NCBI RefSeq assembly: GCF_004522105.1
Contig: NZ_SPUJ01000006.1
Location: forward strand, 298,985 to 362,984
Reading direction: 5' to 3'
DNA length: 64,000 nucleotides
Source of the DNA: Nocardioides sp. 1609
Lineage (GTDB): Bacteria; Actinomycetota; Actinomycetes; Propionibacteriales; Nocardioidaceae
Under the pieces are notes generated by a model. That model was given only the letters and a program-made list of their open reading frames with translations, did not search any database and was not told the DNA's origin. Both the position numbers and the translations under genes were made by a program. Shown piece after piece: positions 49,619 to 57,347 of this stretch (positions are counted from its first letter, which is position 1; each line of letters opens with the position of its first letter).

Positions 49619-49759
49619 CTAGCCGAGCAGGGTGATCACCAGGAAGATCGCCGCGATCGTGACGAAGAGGCCGAGGACGGCGAGCAGGGGCAGCACCTTC
49701 GGCCGGGGCCCGGGCGCGTTGAGGGGCTGGTCGGGAGTGGGGAGCTCGCGGTCGTCCAT
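49619..49759 (-). CDS. Small single-helix membrane protein (46 aa)
   Basis: ATG 49759 begins MDDRELPTPDQPLNAPGPRP, followed by a single membrane helix (VLPLLAVLGLFVTIAAIFLV) and a TAG stop. A polar Pro-rich leader plus one clean helix is a typical small membrane protein. The ribosome site is weak (GGCGGAC). It is convergent with the DUF72 gene. Confidence 0.55.
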   Translation of the reverse strand: MDDRELPTPDQPLNAPGPRPKVLPLLAVLGLFVTIAAIFLVITLLG

Positions 49760-49877
49760 GTCCGCCGGTGCCCGCACGCGGCGGCCTCATGCGGCCCGAC
49801 GGGGTTCCGATCACGACCCGGGCCTCCGCGCCCCGCCGGAGCCTGCATGGCCCGGGTGGTGACGGGTACCGGACGCC

Positions 49878-50037
49878 ATGACGACCCAACCCCCCCGAGC
49901 CGGAGCCCGACACCCCCACCGACGACGAGAAGGTCGACGAGGTCGGGGAGGAGTCGTTCCCGGCCAGCGACCCGCCGTCGACCTGGTCGGGTGGCACGTC
50001 GGGCGGGACCCACCCCGCGCGGGTCGGCCAGCCGTGA
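49878..50037 (+). pseudogene. FPASDPPS-type small protein, frame broken at a C7 run
   Basis: ATG 49878 opens MTTQPP, but after the seven C at 49890-49896 the sensible frame is shifted by one base. Removing one C gives MTTQPPEPEPDTPTDD, then EKVDEVGEESFPASDPPSTW and a stop at 50035-50037 that overlaps the next gene's GTG. The FPASDPPS core is found in short bacterial proteins of unknown role. Either the gene is broken, the run is slippery, or the sequence has an indel error. Confidence 0.65.
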
Positions 50038-50513
50038 CGCTGCTGGGGCACACCACCGACGACCCCTACGACGGTCGCGACCGGGTCGTGCGGTGGATCG
50101 CGACCGCCGTCGGCGTCGTCTTCCTCGTCGTCGGCGTGCTCGGCTTCGTGCCCGGCGTGACCACCGACCAGGACACGCTGGCCTTCGCCGGCCACCACAG
50201 CGAGGCCGAGCTGCTCGGGATCTTCCAGGTCTCCGGGCTGCACAACCTGCTGCACATCGCCTTCGGTCTCGCCGGGGTCGTGCTGGGACGTCGAGCCGGC
50301 AGCGCGGTGGCGTACCTGCTCGCCGGCGGAGCGGCCTACCTCGGGCTGTGGGTCTACGGGCTCGTGGTGGACCACGACAGCGCCGCGAACGTCGTCCCGG
50401 TCAACAGCGCCGACAACTACCTGCACCTCGCGCTCGGCCTCGGCATGATCGCGCTGGGCCTGCTCGGGCAACGGATCTGGCGCGGCACCGTCGCCAACCG
50501 GACCGCCCAGTAG
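50034..50513 (+). CDS. DUF4383 family membrane protein
   Basis: 159 residues from GTG 50034, whose first bases overlap the stop of the FPASDPPS frame (GTGA). Four membrane helices are predicted. The family motifs VVRWIATAVGVVFLVVGVLGFVPG, LLGIFQVSGLHNLLHIAFGLAGV and VNSADNYLHLALGLGMIALG are present. Function unknown. A start at ATG 49878 would read a different, unlikely frame. Confidence 0.85.
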   Translation: MTLLGHTTDDPYDGRDRVVRWIATAVGVVFLVVGVLGFVPGVTTDQDTLAFAGHHSEAELLGIFQVSGLHNLLHIAFGLAGVVLGRRAGSAVAYLLAGGAAYLGLWVYGLVVDHDSAANVVPVNSADNYLHLALGLGMIALGLLGQRIWRGTVANRTAQ

Positions 50514-50580
50514 CCACCGACACCGGTTGCCCCGGACTCCGGTGGTCGACCTGGGATCGCTCCAGGCCAGGGTCGGCGGG

Positions 50581-50700
50581 GCGCCGTGGGGTCTCGACTC
50601 GGCTCGCTGACGCTCGCCGGCTCGACCAGCGGTGGGCGGGGCGCCGCGGGGTCTCGACTCGGCTCGCTGACGCTCGCCGGCTCGACCAGCGGTGGGCGGG
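50581..50700. repeat. 60-bp tandem repeat, two copies, between convergent genes
   Basis: Bases 50581-50640 and 50641-50700 are the same 60-bp unit with one difference (T at 50587, C at 50647); the first bases of a third copy follow. Each unit contains an imperfect hairpin (GGTCTCGACTCGGCTCGC against GGCGAGCC...GAC). It lies between the DUF4383 and LuxR genes, both ending here, so it may end transcription. It looks like a dispersed repeat rather than a gene. Confidence 0.8.
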
Positions 50701-50722
50701 GCGCCGCGGCTCCGCCCGAGCG

Positions 50723-51397
50723 TCACGCAGGGTCGTCGCCGGTCCACCTGATGTCGCGGTCGTCGCGCGCGCTGTGGACGCCGTCGGGCCCGAGGCCGTG
50801 TCCGAGCGCCCAGAGGATGGCGTTCGGACGGGTCGTGACGCCGATCTTGCGGTACGAGGTGCGGATGTAGGTCTTCACGGTGTTGATCCCGAGGTACAGG
50901 TGCTTGGCGATGTCCTCGTTGGACCGACCGGACGCGATCGCGGTGAGCACCTCGGTCTCCCGCGGCGACAACCCGTGGGCCTCCGGCGGTGAGGCGAGCG
51001 CGCGGGTGGTGCGGCTCAGCAGGGAGACCCGCAGCGCCTCGGCCACGGCCGCGACGAGCTCGGAGTCGGTCGCCGAGACCGTCACGAAGGTGTGCACGGG
51101 TCGGTCCCACCGCCCGAACCCCTCCGGGGCGCGACGAGACGTCAGCACGACGACGGGTGCCAGCTCCTCCACGGTCACGTCCTCGAGGCCCTCGGCGCTG
51201 GCCTCGGTGGTGCCCGTCGCGTCGACGATGACCAGGTCGGCCAGCCAGGTGGGGTCCGTGGCCCACGTGTAGTGGACCGGCATCGGGAGCCCGGCCAGCA
51301 TGCCCCGCACCCCGTGCCGGACGAGGTCGCGCGAGGTCAGGACGGCGATCCGCAGGCCGTTCGGCGACGGTCGCTCGCGAGGTCGGAGGTCGCTCAT
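50723..51397 (-). CDS. LuxR-type regulator with atypical receiver
   Basis: 224 residues. The C-terminal HTH reads LSPRETEVLTAIASGRSNEDIAKHLYLGINTVKTYIRTSYRKIG. The N-terminal half is receiver-like (LRIAVLTSRDLVRHGVRGMLAGL ... LVIVDATG). An Asp is kept at the acceptor place, but the acidic pair at the top is missing (TSRD). Its ATG overlaps the stop of a GAF-ANTAR gene (TCAT, 51394-51397), linking the two in one message. Confidence 0.86.
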   Translation of the reverse strand: MSDLRPRERPSPNGLRIAVLTSRDLVRHGVRGMLAGLPMPVHYTWATDPTWLADLVIVDATGTTEASAEGLEDVTVEELAPVVVLTSRRAPEGFGRWDRPVHTFVTVSATDSELVAAVAEALRVSLLSRTTRALASPPEAHGLSPRETEVLTAIASGRSNEDIAKHLYLGINTVKTYIRTSYRKIGVTTRPNAILWALGHGLGPDGVHSARDDRDIRWTGDDPA

Positions 51398-52143
51398 CGC
51401 AGGACGCCCTCACCGAGGGTGGCGTCGAGACCTTCGAGCCGGCCGGTGTCGACGAGCTCCGCGGCCAGGTCGCGCATCTTGCGCTCCTCGGTCGAGGAGA
51501 TCCGCGACAGCACCGCGAACGCGACGTCGGGTCGGAGGTCGAAGCGTTCCATGATGATCCCGATCGCCTGGCCGATGACGGTGCGCGAGCCGAGGGCGGA
51601 CTCGAGGTTCGTGATCTTCATCGACGCCGCGACGGCGACGGCGACGTGCGCGGCGATCGCCAGGCCGTCGGCCCGGTCGTCGAGGTGGAAGCCGTCCCTG
51701 GTCCGCGAGTACAGGTTCAGCGCCCCCACCGTGTCGTGGTGGGTGAAGAGCTGGAACGACAGGACGCTCTGCGCGCCCGTCTCGGCGGTCACCCGGGGCC
51801 CCCAGACCGGCCATCGCCGGTCGTAGCCCAGGCTCGGGCTGTAGACGGTGTGCTGCTGCCGGATCGCGTCCAGGCAGGGCCCCTCGCCGAGCTCGAGCTG
51901 CAAGCGGTCCCCGACGGCGACCCACTCCTCGGTGAACGCGGGCGTCTCGACCTCGTGGGGACGGGCCATCGTGACACCCGCGGCGTCGCAGCCGTCGACG
52001 TTGCTGACCGCGAGGCGCACCGCCAGGTCCAGGGTCGACTGCGGACCACGCTGCTCCTGCAGGTCGCGCGCCGCCGCCGCCATCCGTTCGGGGAGCGGAG
52101 ACGGGTCGCCGGTCGGCGAGGCATGAGGGGGTCGAGCAGGCAC
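51394..52143 (-). CDS. GAF-ANTAR regulator (2 of 4)
   Basis: 249 residues from GTG 52143. The GAF domain is seen in LGEGPCLDAIRQQHTVYSPSLGYDRRWPVW and VLSFQLFTHHDTVGALNLYS. The ANTAR end is NLESALGSRTVIGQAIGIIMERFDLRPDVAFAVLSRISSTEERKMRDLAAELV. It is first in a two-gene operon with the LuxR-type gene. An RNA-binding anti-termination role is expected from the family, and its signal is unknown. Confidence 0.88.
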   Translation of the reverse strand: MPARPPHASPTGDPSPLPERMAAAARDLQEQRGPQSTLDLAVRLAVSNVDGCDAAGVTMARPHEVETPAFTEEWVAVGDRLQLELGEGPCLDAIRQQHTVYSPSLGYDRRWPVWGPRVTAETGAQSVLSFQLFTHHDTVGALNLYSRTRDGFHLDDRADGLAIAAHVAVAVAASMKITNLESALGSRTVIGQAIGIIMERFDLRPDVAFAVLSRISSTEERKMRDLAAELVDTGRLEGLDATLGEGVLR

Positions 52144-52368
52144 CGGACGTTCCTAGTCGTCGTGCACGCAGCGGCGGGGGTTGCACCGCAACGACAAGCG
52201 TCACCAACCATCCTAGGCCAGACCCACACCCGGCGGGGTGGGCACGTGCGCTGGGGTGGCGCCACCCGAGCTCGGCGGACACCGCGTTGACGCCCCCCGG
52301 CGAGCCGGGGCATGCTGAGCCCGCAGCGGGTTGAGCAGCAGCCCACCGTGCGCGTCGAAGGCGGCTCC

Positions 52369-53193
52369 GTGAGCACCCACGCACCGGGCCAGGAGCCGGG
52401 TCGCGGACCGGGCCGGCCGCAGTCGAGGCCGTCGCTGGACGTCATCCGCGCCGAGCTGAACGCCGTGCTGGTCGCCGCCCCGCCCGACAGGTCCGCCGAC
52501 GAGCTCTGCGTGGCCTGCGTGCGCCTGCTCGGGGTCGACGGCGCTGCCATCTCGGTCGTCCACGAGGGCGCCTCGCACGGGACGTTCGGCTCGAGCAGCC
52601 CGGCCAGCCGCCGCCTCGACGAGTACCAGTTCACCTTCGGCGAGGGCCCCTGCCTCGAGGCGGTGGCGAAGCGCCGACCCGTCCTCGTGCCCGACCTCGA
52701 CCTTCCCGACGGGCAGCGGTGGCCCGCCTTCACCGAAGCCGTGCTCCACGACGGGATCCGCAGCGTGTTCGCCCTGCCGATCATGCTCGCCTCCTCGTGC
52801 GTGGGCGCCCTGGACCTGGTCCGAGCGGGCCCCGGCCCGCTGGAGGACGACCAGCTCGCCGGCGCTGCCCTGGCCGCCGAGCTGGCCTCGCTGACCCTGC
52901 TCGACCTCTTCGCGGGCCCCGGCCCCGACGTCGACGCCGACGTCGCCGTCCACGGCGAGGACGGGTGGGGCCGGCTCGCCGAGCTCGACCGGATCGAGGT
53001 CTACCAGGCCACCGGCATGCTGATCGCCCAGCTCGAGGTCGGCCCGGCCGAGGCGTTGGTGCGGTTGCGCGCCCACGCGATGGCGACCAACCAGACCGCG
53101 AGCCAGGTCGCCGCCGCCATCGTCGAGCGCCGCCTCGTCCTGGAGAGAGACGCCCCCGAACCCCCCGGTGCACGTGGAAGGAGCCGTCCATGA
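52369..53193 (+). CDS. GAF-ANTAR regulator (3 of 4)
   Basis: 274 residues from GTG 52369; the frame is open to 52312, and GTG 52348 is also possible. The GAF part has FGEGPCLEAVAKRRPVLVPDLDL and FALPIMLASSCVGALDLV. The ANTAR part is EVYQATGMLIAQLEVGPAEALVRLRAHAMATNQTASQVAAAIVERRL. Its stop overlaps the ATG of the next GAF-ANTAR gene (53190-53193), so two such proteins are made together and may form a heterodimer. Confidence 0.85.
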   Translation: MSTHAPGQEPGRGPGRPQSRPSLDVIRAELNAVLVAAPPDRSADELCVACVRLLGVDGAAISVVHEGASHGTFGSSSPASRRLDEYQFTFGEGPCLEAVAKRRPVLVPDLDLPDGQRWPAFTEAVLHDGIRSVFALPIMLASSCVGALDLVRAGPGPLEDDQLAGAALAAELASLTLLDLFAGPGPDVDADVAVHGEDGWGRLAELDRIEVYQATGMLIAQLEVGPAEALVRLRAHAMATNQTASQVAAAIVERRLVLERDAPEPPGARGRSRP

Positions 53194-53942
53194 ACGGCAA
53201 CAGGGAACGCGACATCATCGACGCCTTCGTCGAGCTGTCCCACGAGCTGGTCGACGACTACGACGTGGTGGAGATGCTGTCGCGGCTCACCACGAGCTGC
53301 GCCGCCCTGCTCGACGTGGCCTCGGCCGGCCTGCTGCTGGCCGACAGCAGCGGTGTCCTGCACCTGGCGGCGTCCTCCTCCGAACGCATCGCCCACCTCG
53401 AGCTGTTCCAGCTCCAGCGCGACGAGGGCCCCTGCCTGGACTGCTACCACTCCGGCGAGGCGATCACGGTCCCCGACCTGGAGGCTGCCGAGCACCGCTG
53501 GCCCCAGTTCGTCGCCGCGGCGCGTGCCGGCGGCCACCGGTCCGTCCACGCCCTGCCCATGCGGCTGCGCGGGCACCGGCTCGGCACCCTCGGCCTCTTC
53601 GGGACGACCGTGGGAGACCTCAACGCCGAGGACCTCGGCCTCGCCCAGGCCATGGTGCACGTGGCCAGCGTGGCCATCGTCAACGAGAAGGCCGCATCGG
53701 ACCGCAACCTGATCAACGCCCAGCTGCAGCGCGCACTCACCAGTCGGATCGTCCTCGAGCAGGCCAAGGGCGTGCTGGCCCAGTCCGGCGACCTCGCCAT
53801 GGGCGACGCCTTCAACCTGCTCCGTGGCTACGCCCGCGACCACGGCCTCAAGCTCAGCGACCTCGCCGCCGAGGTCGTCGAGCGACGGCTTCGCATCGAG
53901 ACCCTCCTCGCCCACGCGGGGGCCGGCTCGAGCCGCAGCTGA
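53190..53942 (+). CDS. GAF-ANTAR regulator (4 of 4)
   Basis: 250 residues with GGAAGGAG before ATG 53190. The GAF domain has LQRDEGPCLDCYHSGEAITVPDLEAAEHRWPQF and VHALPMRLRGHRLGTLGLF. The ANTAR is LTSRIVLEQAKGVLAQSGDLAMGDAFNLLRGYARDHGLKLSDLAAEVVERRL. It is coupled to the preceding paralogue. The gene is convergent with a glycosyltransferase gene, with a hairpin between. Confidence 0.88.
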   Translation: MNGNRERDIIDAFVELSHELVDDYDVVEMLSRLTTSCAALLDVASAGLLLADSSGVLHLAASSSERIAHLELFQLQRDEGPCLDCYHSGEAITVPDLEAAEHRWPQFVAAARAGGHRSVHALPMRLRGHRLGTLGLFGTTVGDLNAEDLGLAQAMVHVASVAIVNEKAASDRNLINAQLQRALTSRIVLEQAKGVLAQSGDLAMGDAFNLLRGYARDHGLKLSDLAAEVVERRLRIETLLAHAGAGSSRS

Positions 53943-53957
53943 GCTCTCGGGGGTGCT

Positions 53958-53977
53958 GGGGCACCGATCGGCGCCCC
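53958..53977. terminator. Hairpin between the GAF-ANTAR and glycosyltransferase genes
   Basis: GGGGC (53958-53962) and GCCCC (53973-53977) pair around a 10-base loop that contains CCGATCGG, itself able to pair. It lies 16 bp after one stop and 7 bp from the convergent stop. Probable but short. Confidence 0.4.
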
Positions 53978-53983
53978 GTCGGG

Positions 53984-54745
53984 TCACGTGCCCGGCCGGA
54001 CGGCCCGGGCGTGGGCTGTCTCGGCCGACGGTCTCAAGGTCGTGAGGAAGCCCGAGAAGCCGCCTGGGGTCCTGCCCTCCAGCCGGGACGAGGTGACGAC
54101 CGCTCTCGTCGCCGCCCCCAGGCGGGCACCGTCGGCGAGCAGACGGCGCACGAGGTCGGCGTCCTCGTGCTCACGGAGGTGGGCGAACCCACCCACCGCG
54201 TCGTACGCCGACAGCCGGAAGCCCAGGTGCGCCCCGTAGGTCCGCACGCACCGGTCCTGGTGCAGGGAGTCCCACCGGGCGACGACGTCGGCGGGAGCGG
54301 TGTCGTCGGGCTCGACCCGGCCGAGGACGACGTCCGCACCGGCCTCGGCCACGCGGACCTGGTCGACCAGCCAGTCGGAGGGAACCCGTGAGTCGGCGTC
54401 GGTGCACGCGACCCAGGTGTGTCGCGGGACCACACCGTCGTCCGCGGCCAGGACGCGGACGCGCCGCGTGCCGGCTGCTCGGGCCGCACCGACGTTGGCG
54501 GACCGCACCGCGACGACGTCGACGCCCCGGCGCCGGCAGATGGCCGCGCTCTGGTCGGTGCACGCGTCCAGCACGACGGTGAGGCGGCCGATCGTCCTCG
54601 GGCGGACTCGGCGAAGGTGGTCGAGCGCGACCGCCAACGCGTCCAGGCACGCCGGGAGCAGCGCCGCCTCGTCGTGGACCGGGACGACGACGTGCACCAC
54701 GTCGACCCCGTCGGCACCTCCAGGTGGTGCTCCCGGGGTGTCCAT
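53984..54745 (-). CDS. Family 2 glycosyltransferase-like protein
   Basis: 253 residues. The nucleotide-sugar domain shows VVHVVVPVHDEAALLPACLDAL at the start, VVLDACTDQSA, and the DxD-type ACTDADSRVPSDWL. LGFRLSAYDAVGGFAHLREHEDADLVRRL follows, with ED as probable base. No membrane helix. In actinobacteria such soluble GT2 proteins often act with methyltransferases or acyl-CoA dehydrogenase-like genes on secondary glycolipids, but no such partner is adjacent here. Confidence 0.85.
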   Translation of the reverse strand: MDTPGAPPGGADGVDVVHVVVPVHDEAALLPACLDALAVALDHLRRVRPRTIGRLTVVLDACTDQSAAICRRRGVDVVAVRSANVGAARAAGTRRVRVLAADDGVVPRHTWVACTDADSRVPSDWLVDQVRVAEAGADVVLGRVEPDDTAPADVVARWDSLHQDRCVRTYGAHLGFRLSAYDAVGGFAHLREHEDADLVRRLLADGARLGAATRAVVTSSRLEGRTPGGFSGFLTTLRPSAETAHARAVRPGT

Positions 54746-54795
54746 GCCCAGAACCTAGTGCTGCGCACCTACCCGTCGAGCTCGAGGTGCGCGGG

Positions 54796-56616
54796 CTACG
54801 CGTCCAGCAGTGCCTCGACGGCGGAGCCGGTCGACGCGGCCGACGCCGTCGACGCGGGCGACGTCGGCGACGCGGGCGACGTCGGCGACGCGGGCGACGT
54901 CGGCGACGTCGAGACCGCCGGCACCGGGATGCGGGCCACGACCGTCGTCCCCACGCCGAAGGTGCTGCGGAGGGTCAGCGAGCCGCCCATCGACTCGGTC
55001 AGCCGCCGGCAGATGGCCAGGCCGAGGCCGGTGCCGCCGTACCGCCTGGTCGTGGATCCGTCGACCTGCCGGAAGGACTCGAAGACCACCTCCTGGTCCG
55101 CCTCCTTGATGCCGATGCCGGTGTCGTCCACGACGAAGGCGACGCGACCTCTACCGGGACCGACCGCCGGGTCCCCGGCTGCGTGCACCGCCAGGCCGAC
55201 CCGTCCGTGGTGGGTGAACTTGAAGGCGTTGTCGAGGAGGTTGGTGAGGACCTGCATCAGGCGAGTGGGGTCGCCGCGCACGACGCGCGGCAGGCAGGGA
55301 TCGCGGTCGAGCTCGAAGGCGATGCCCGCCTTCTCGGCGCGAGGCGCGTAGACGTCGGCCACGTCGCTGAGAAGGGCATGGAGGTCGAAGGTCTGCTCGA
55401 CGAGCACGACCTGGCCGGCCTCGATGCGGGAGAAGTCGAGGATGTCCTCCACGAGGGACTTCAGCAGGTCCCCCGACCGCTGCATCTTGCTCAGCAGCTC
55501 CGCCTGCTCGGCCCGCAGCGGGGTGTCCTCGAGCATCTCCGCGGTCGCGAGCACCGTGGTCAGCGGCGTGCGGATCTCGTGGCTGACGTTCGCGAGGAAC
55601 ATCGACTTGGCGCGCGACGCCTCCAGGGCCGCGTCGCGGGCCCCCTCGAGCTCGGTCCGGGCCGAGGTCTCCGCCCGGATCAGCCCGGCGGTCCGCACCA
55701 CCGCGAGGGCGAGCAGCGCCGCGGTGCCGACGAGGAGCTGGACGGGTCTCGCGGGCTCCCCGCGCAGGTGGGCGGCCAGGTCGAGAGCCGGCGGCACGAG
55801 GAGCGGGCCGATGGCGATCGCGATCTTGACCCCCCAGTGGCGCTCGGACGGCGACCCACGCCGCTCGACGGACTCGTCGCGCCGACGCCAGGCCGCCGAG
55901 GCGACCGCGACGGCGGCGAGCATGAACCCCCCGTCGGCCACCTGGTGCGCCGCGCCGCCCGCCGCGGCGTACATGTAGACGACGTCGGCGGCCAACCACA
56001 GGCACACACCCCCGGCGAGGGTGGCGTCGATGACCCCGCGAGCGCGCCGGCTCGCCAGGACCCGCAGCACCAGGGCCAGGAGGATCGCGTCGGCGACCGG
56101 GTACGTCGCCCAGACGACGCGCACGAGGGTCGGCAGGGTGTGGTCCGACACGATGGTCTCGATCGACAGGCTCCAGGCCACCAGCAGGGAGACCACCACG
56201 ATCGTGACCGCGTCGGTCACGAAGTCGGTCTCGTCACGGCCCGCGGCGCGACCGCGTGAGCGGGAGATGACGACCCACAGCGCGACGCACAGCAGGACGT
56301 AGCTGGCGAACCACGGCAGGTCCGCCACGGACACGCGGGTGTCGGCGCCCCGCCAGTCCAGCAGGAACCACACCACGTCCCCGAGGGCCGACATGCACAG
56401 GCCGCCGGCCACCAGCGAGGGCATCAGGCGGTCGTGACGCGGCGCGCGGACGGCACCGACGCAGGCACCGACGGCGGCCCCGACGACCACGCCGAGGTAG
56501 CACGCGGCGGTGACGGCCTCGTCGTCGGTGACCACCGGGCTCAGGGCGGCAACGGTCGCGACCACGAGCGCGAGCGCCGTCCACCGCCGATGCGCCCGTT
56601 CCGTCACGTCCGTCAC
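54796..56616 (-). CDS. Orphan membrane sensor histidine kinase
   Basis: 606 residues. About eight membrane helices span residues 12-310 with short loops. The HisKA domain has NVSHEIRTPL with the phospho-His at 346. The ATPase domain has N463 (LLDNAFKF), DTGIG at 498-502 and GGTGLGL at 527-533. The C-terminal tail (569-592) is a repeat of TSPASP coded by three 18-bp units at 54851-54904. No response regulator is adjacent; the one at 59865 is the nearest canonical receiver. GTG 56616 is the start. Confidence 0.9.
   Translation of the reverse strand: MTDVTERAHRRWTALALVVATVAALSPVVTDDEAVTAACYLGVVVGAAVGACVGAVRAPRHDRLMPSLVAGGLCMSALGDVVWFLLDWRGADTRVSVADLPWFASYVLLCVALWVVISRSRGRAAGRDETDFVTDAVTIVVVSLLVAWSLSIETIVSDHTLPTLVRVVWATYPVADAILLALVLRVLASRRARGVIDATLAGGVCLWLAADVVYMYAAAGGAAHQVADGGFMLAAVAVASAAWRRRDESVERRGSPSERHWGVKIAIAIGPLLVPPALDLAAHLRGEPARPVQLLVGTAALLALAVVRTAGLIRAETSARTELEGARDAALEASRAKSMFLANVSHEIRTPLTTVLATAEMLEDTPLRAEQAELLSKMQRSGDLLKSLVEDILDFSRIEAGQVVLVEQTFDLHALLSDVADVYAPRAEKAGIAFELDRDPCLPRVVRGDPTRLMQVLTNLLDNAFKFTHHGRVGLAVHAAGDPAVGPGRGRVAFVVDDTGIGIKEADQEVVFESFRQVDGSTTRRYGGTGLGLAICRRLTESMGGSLTLRSTFGVGTTVVARIPVPAVSTSPTSPASPTSPASPTSPASTASAASTGSAVEALLDA
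54851..54904. repeat. Three perfect 18-bp tandem units in the histidine kinase tail
   Basis: GACGCGGGCGACGTCGGC occurs three times without a mismatch at 54851-54904, followed by a partial copy. It codes for the SPTSPA-type tail of the kinase. Copy number may change by slippage. Confidence 0.85.
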
Positions 56617-56790
56617 GCCCGCACCCTAAGCGACCGTTCCGCCCCAGGGACCCGGATCGAGGAACTCCTCCGGTGCTGCTCGGCGAGAGCCGCGGGAGGA
56701 CGTCGGGGACGACGTCCGCCGGAGCCGGCCGCTCCCTGCCGTCCACCGTCGGGTGTGCCCGCCCGAGGCACGTGTTCCTACTGTCACCGG

Positions 56791-57303
56791 ATGAGACTGC
56801 CTCCCCTGCCCGACCCCCGCGACCTCGTCGCCCTCGTCCCCCGCGCCGTCGCCCTGCTCGGTGACGCCGAACAGCTGCTGAGGGACGTCAGGGGACTGGT
56901 GGCGCGCATCGAGGACACCCGACGAGCCGCCGAGGACGTCGTCGTCCGCGTCGAGGCGACCGCCGCCCGTGCCGATCGTCTGGTCGTGCTCGTCGAGGAC
57001 CCGCTGGTCCGACTGGTCCCGTTGCTCGAACAGGTCGCCGACCAGGCCGACCCGGCACTGGCCGCGCCGCTGCGGACCATCATCCAGCGGATCCCGGACG
57101 TCCTGGAGTCCTGGCAGGACGAGGTGGTCCCCCTGCTCGACACGCTCGGGTCGGTCTCACCCGACCTGCGCGACCTGCTGGTCGCGTCGCGCGAGCTGAA
57201 CGAGATGTTGGGTCACCTGCCCGGAATGGGGAGGGCACGCAAGAAGGTCGAGGAGTCGCACGACGACGACCAGGACCCGCCCGGCGTCACACCACGTGGG
57301 TAG
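56791..57303 (+). CDS. Hypothetical helical protein with hydrophobic heptads
   Basis: 170 residues, not recognised. A coiled-coil-like part (LLGDAEQLLRDVRGLVARIEDTRRAAEDVVVRVEATAARADRLV) is followed by repeats of the form VPLLEQV/DEVVPLLDTLGSV. The C-terminus is charged. No membrane helix is predicted. Similar short helical proteins sit near stress genes in actinobacteria. ATG 56791 is chosen by the MRLPPLPDPRDL opening. Confidence 0.7.
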   Translation: MRLPPLPDPRDLVALVPRAVALLGDAEQLLRDVRGLVARIEDTRRAAEDVVVRVEATAARADRLVVLVEDPLVRLVPLLEQVADQADPALAAPLRTIIQRIPDVLESWQDEVVPLLDTLGSVSPDLRDLLVASRELNEMLGHLPGMGRARKKVEESHDDDQDPPGVTPRG

Positions 57304-57347
57304 TTCTCGCGACCGTGGGTACCGAGGAGCCGACGAAAGGTATGTCC

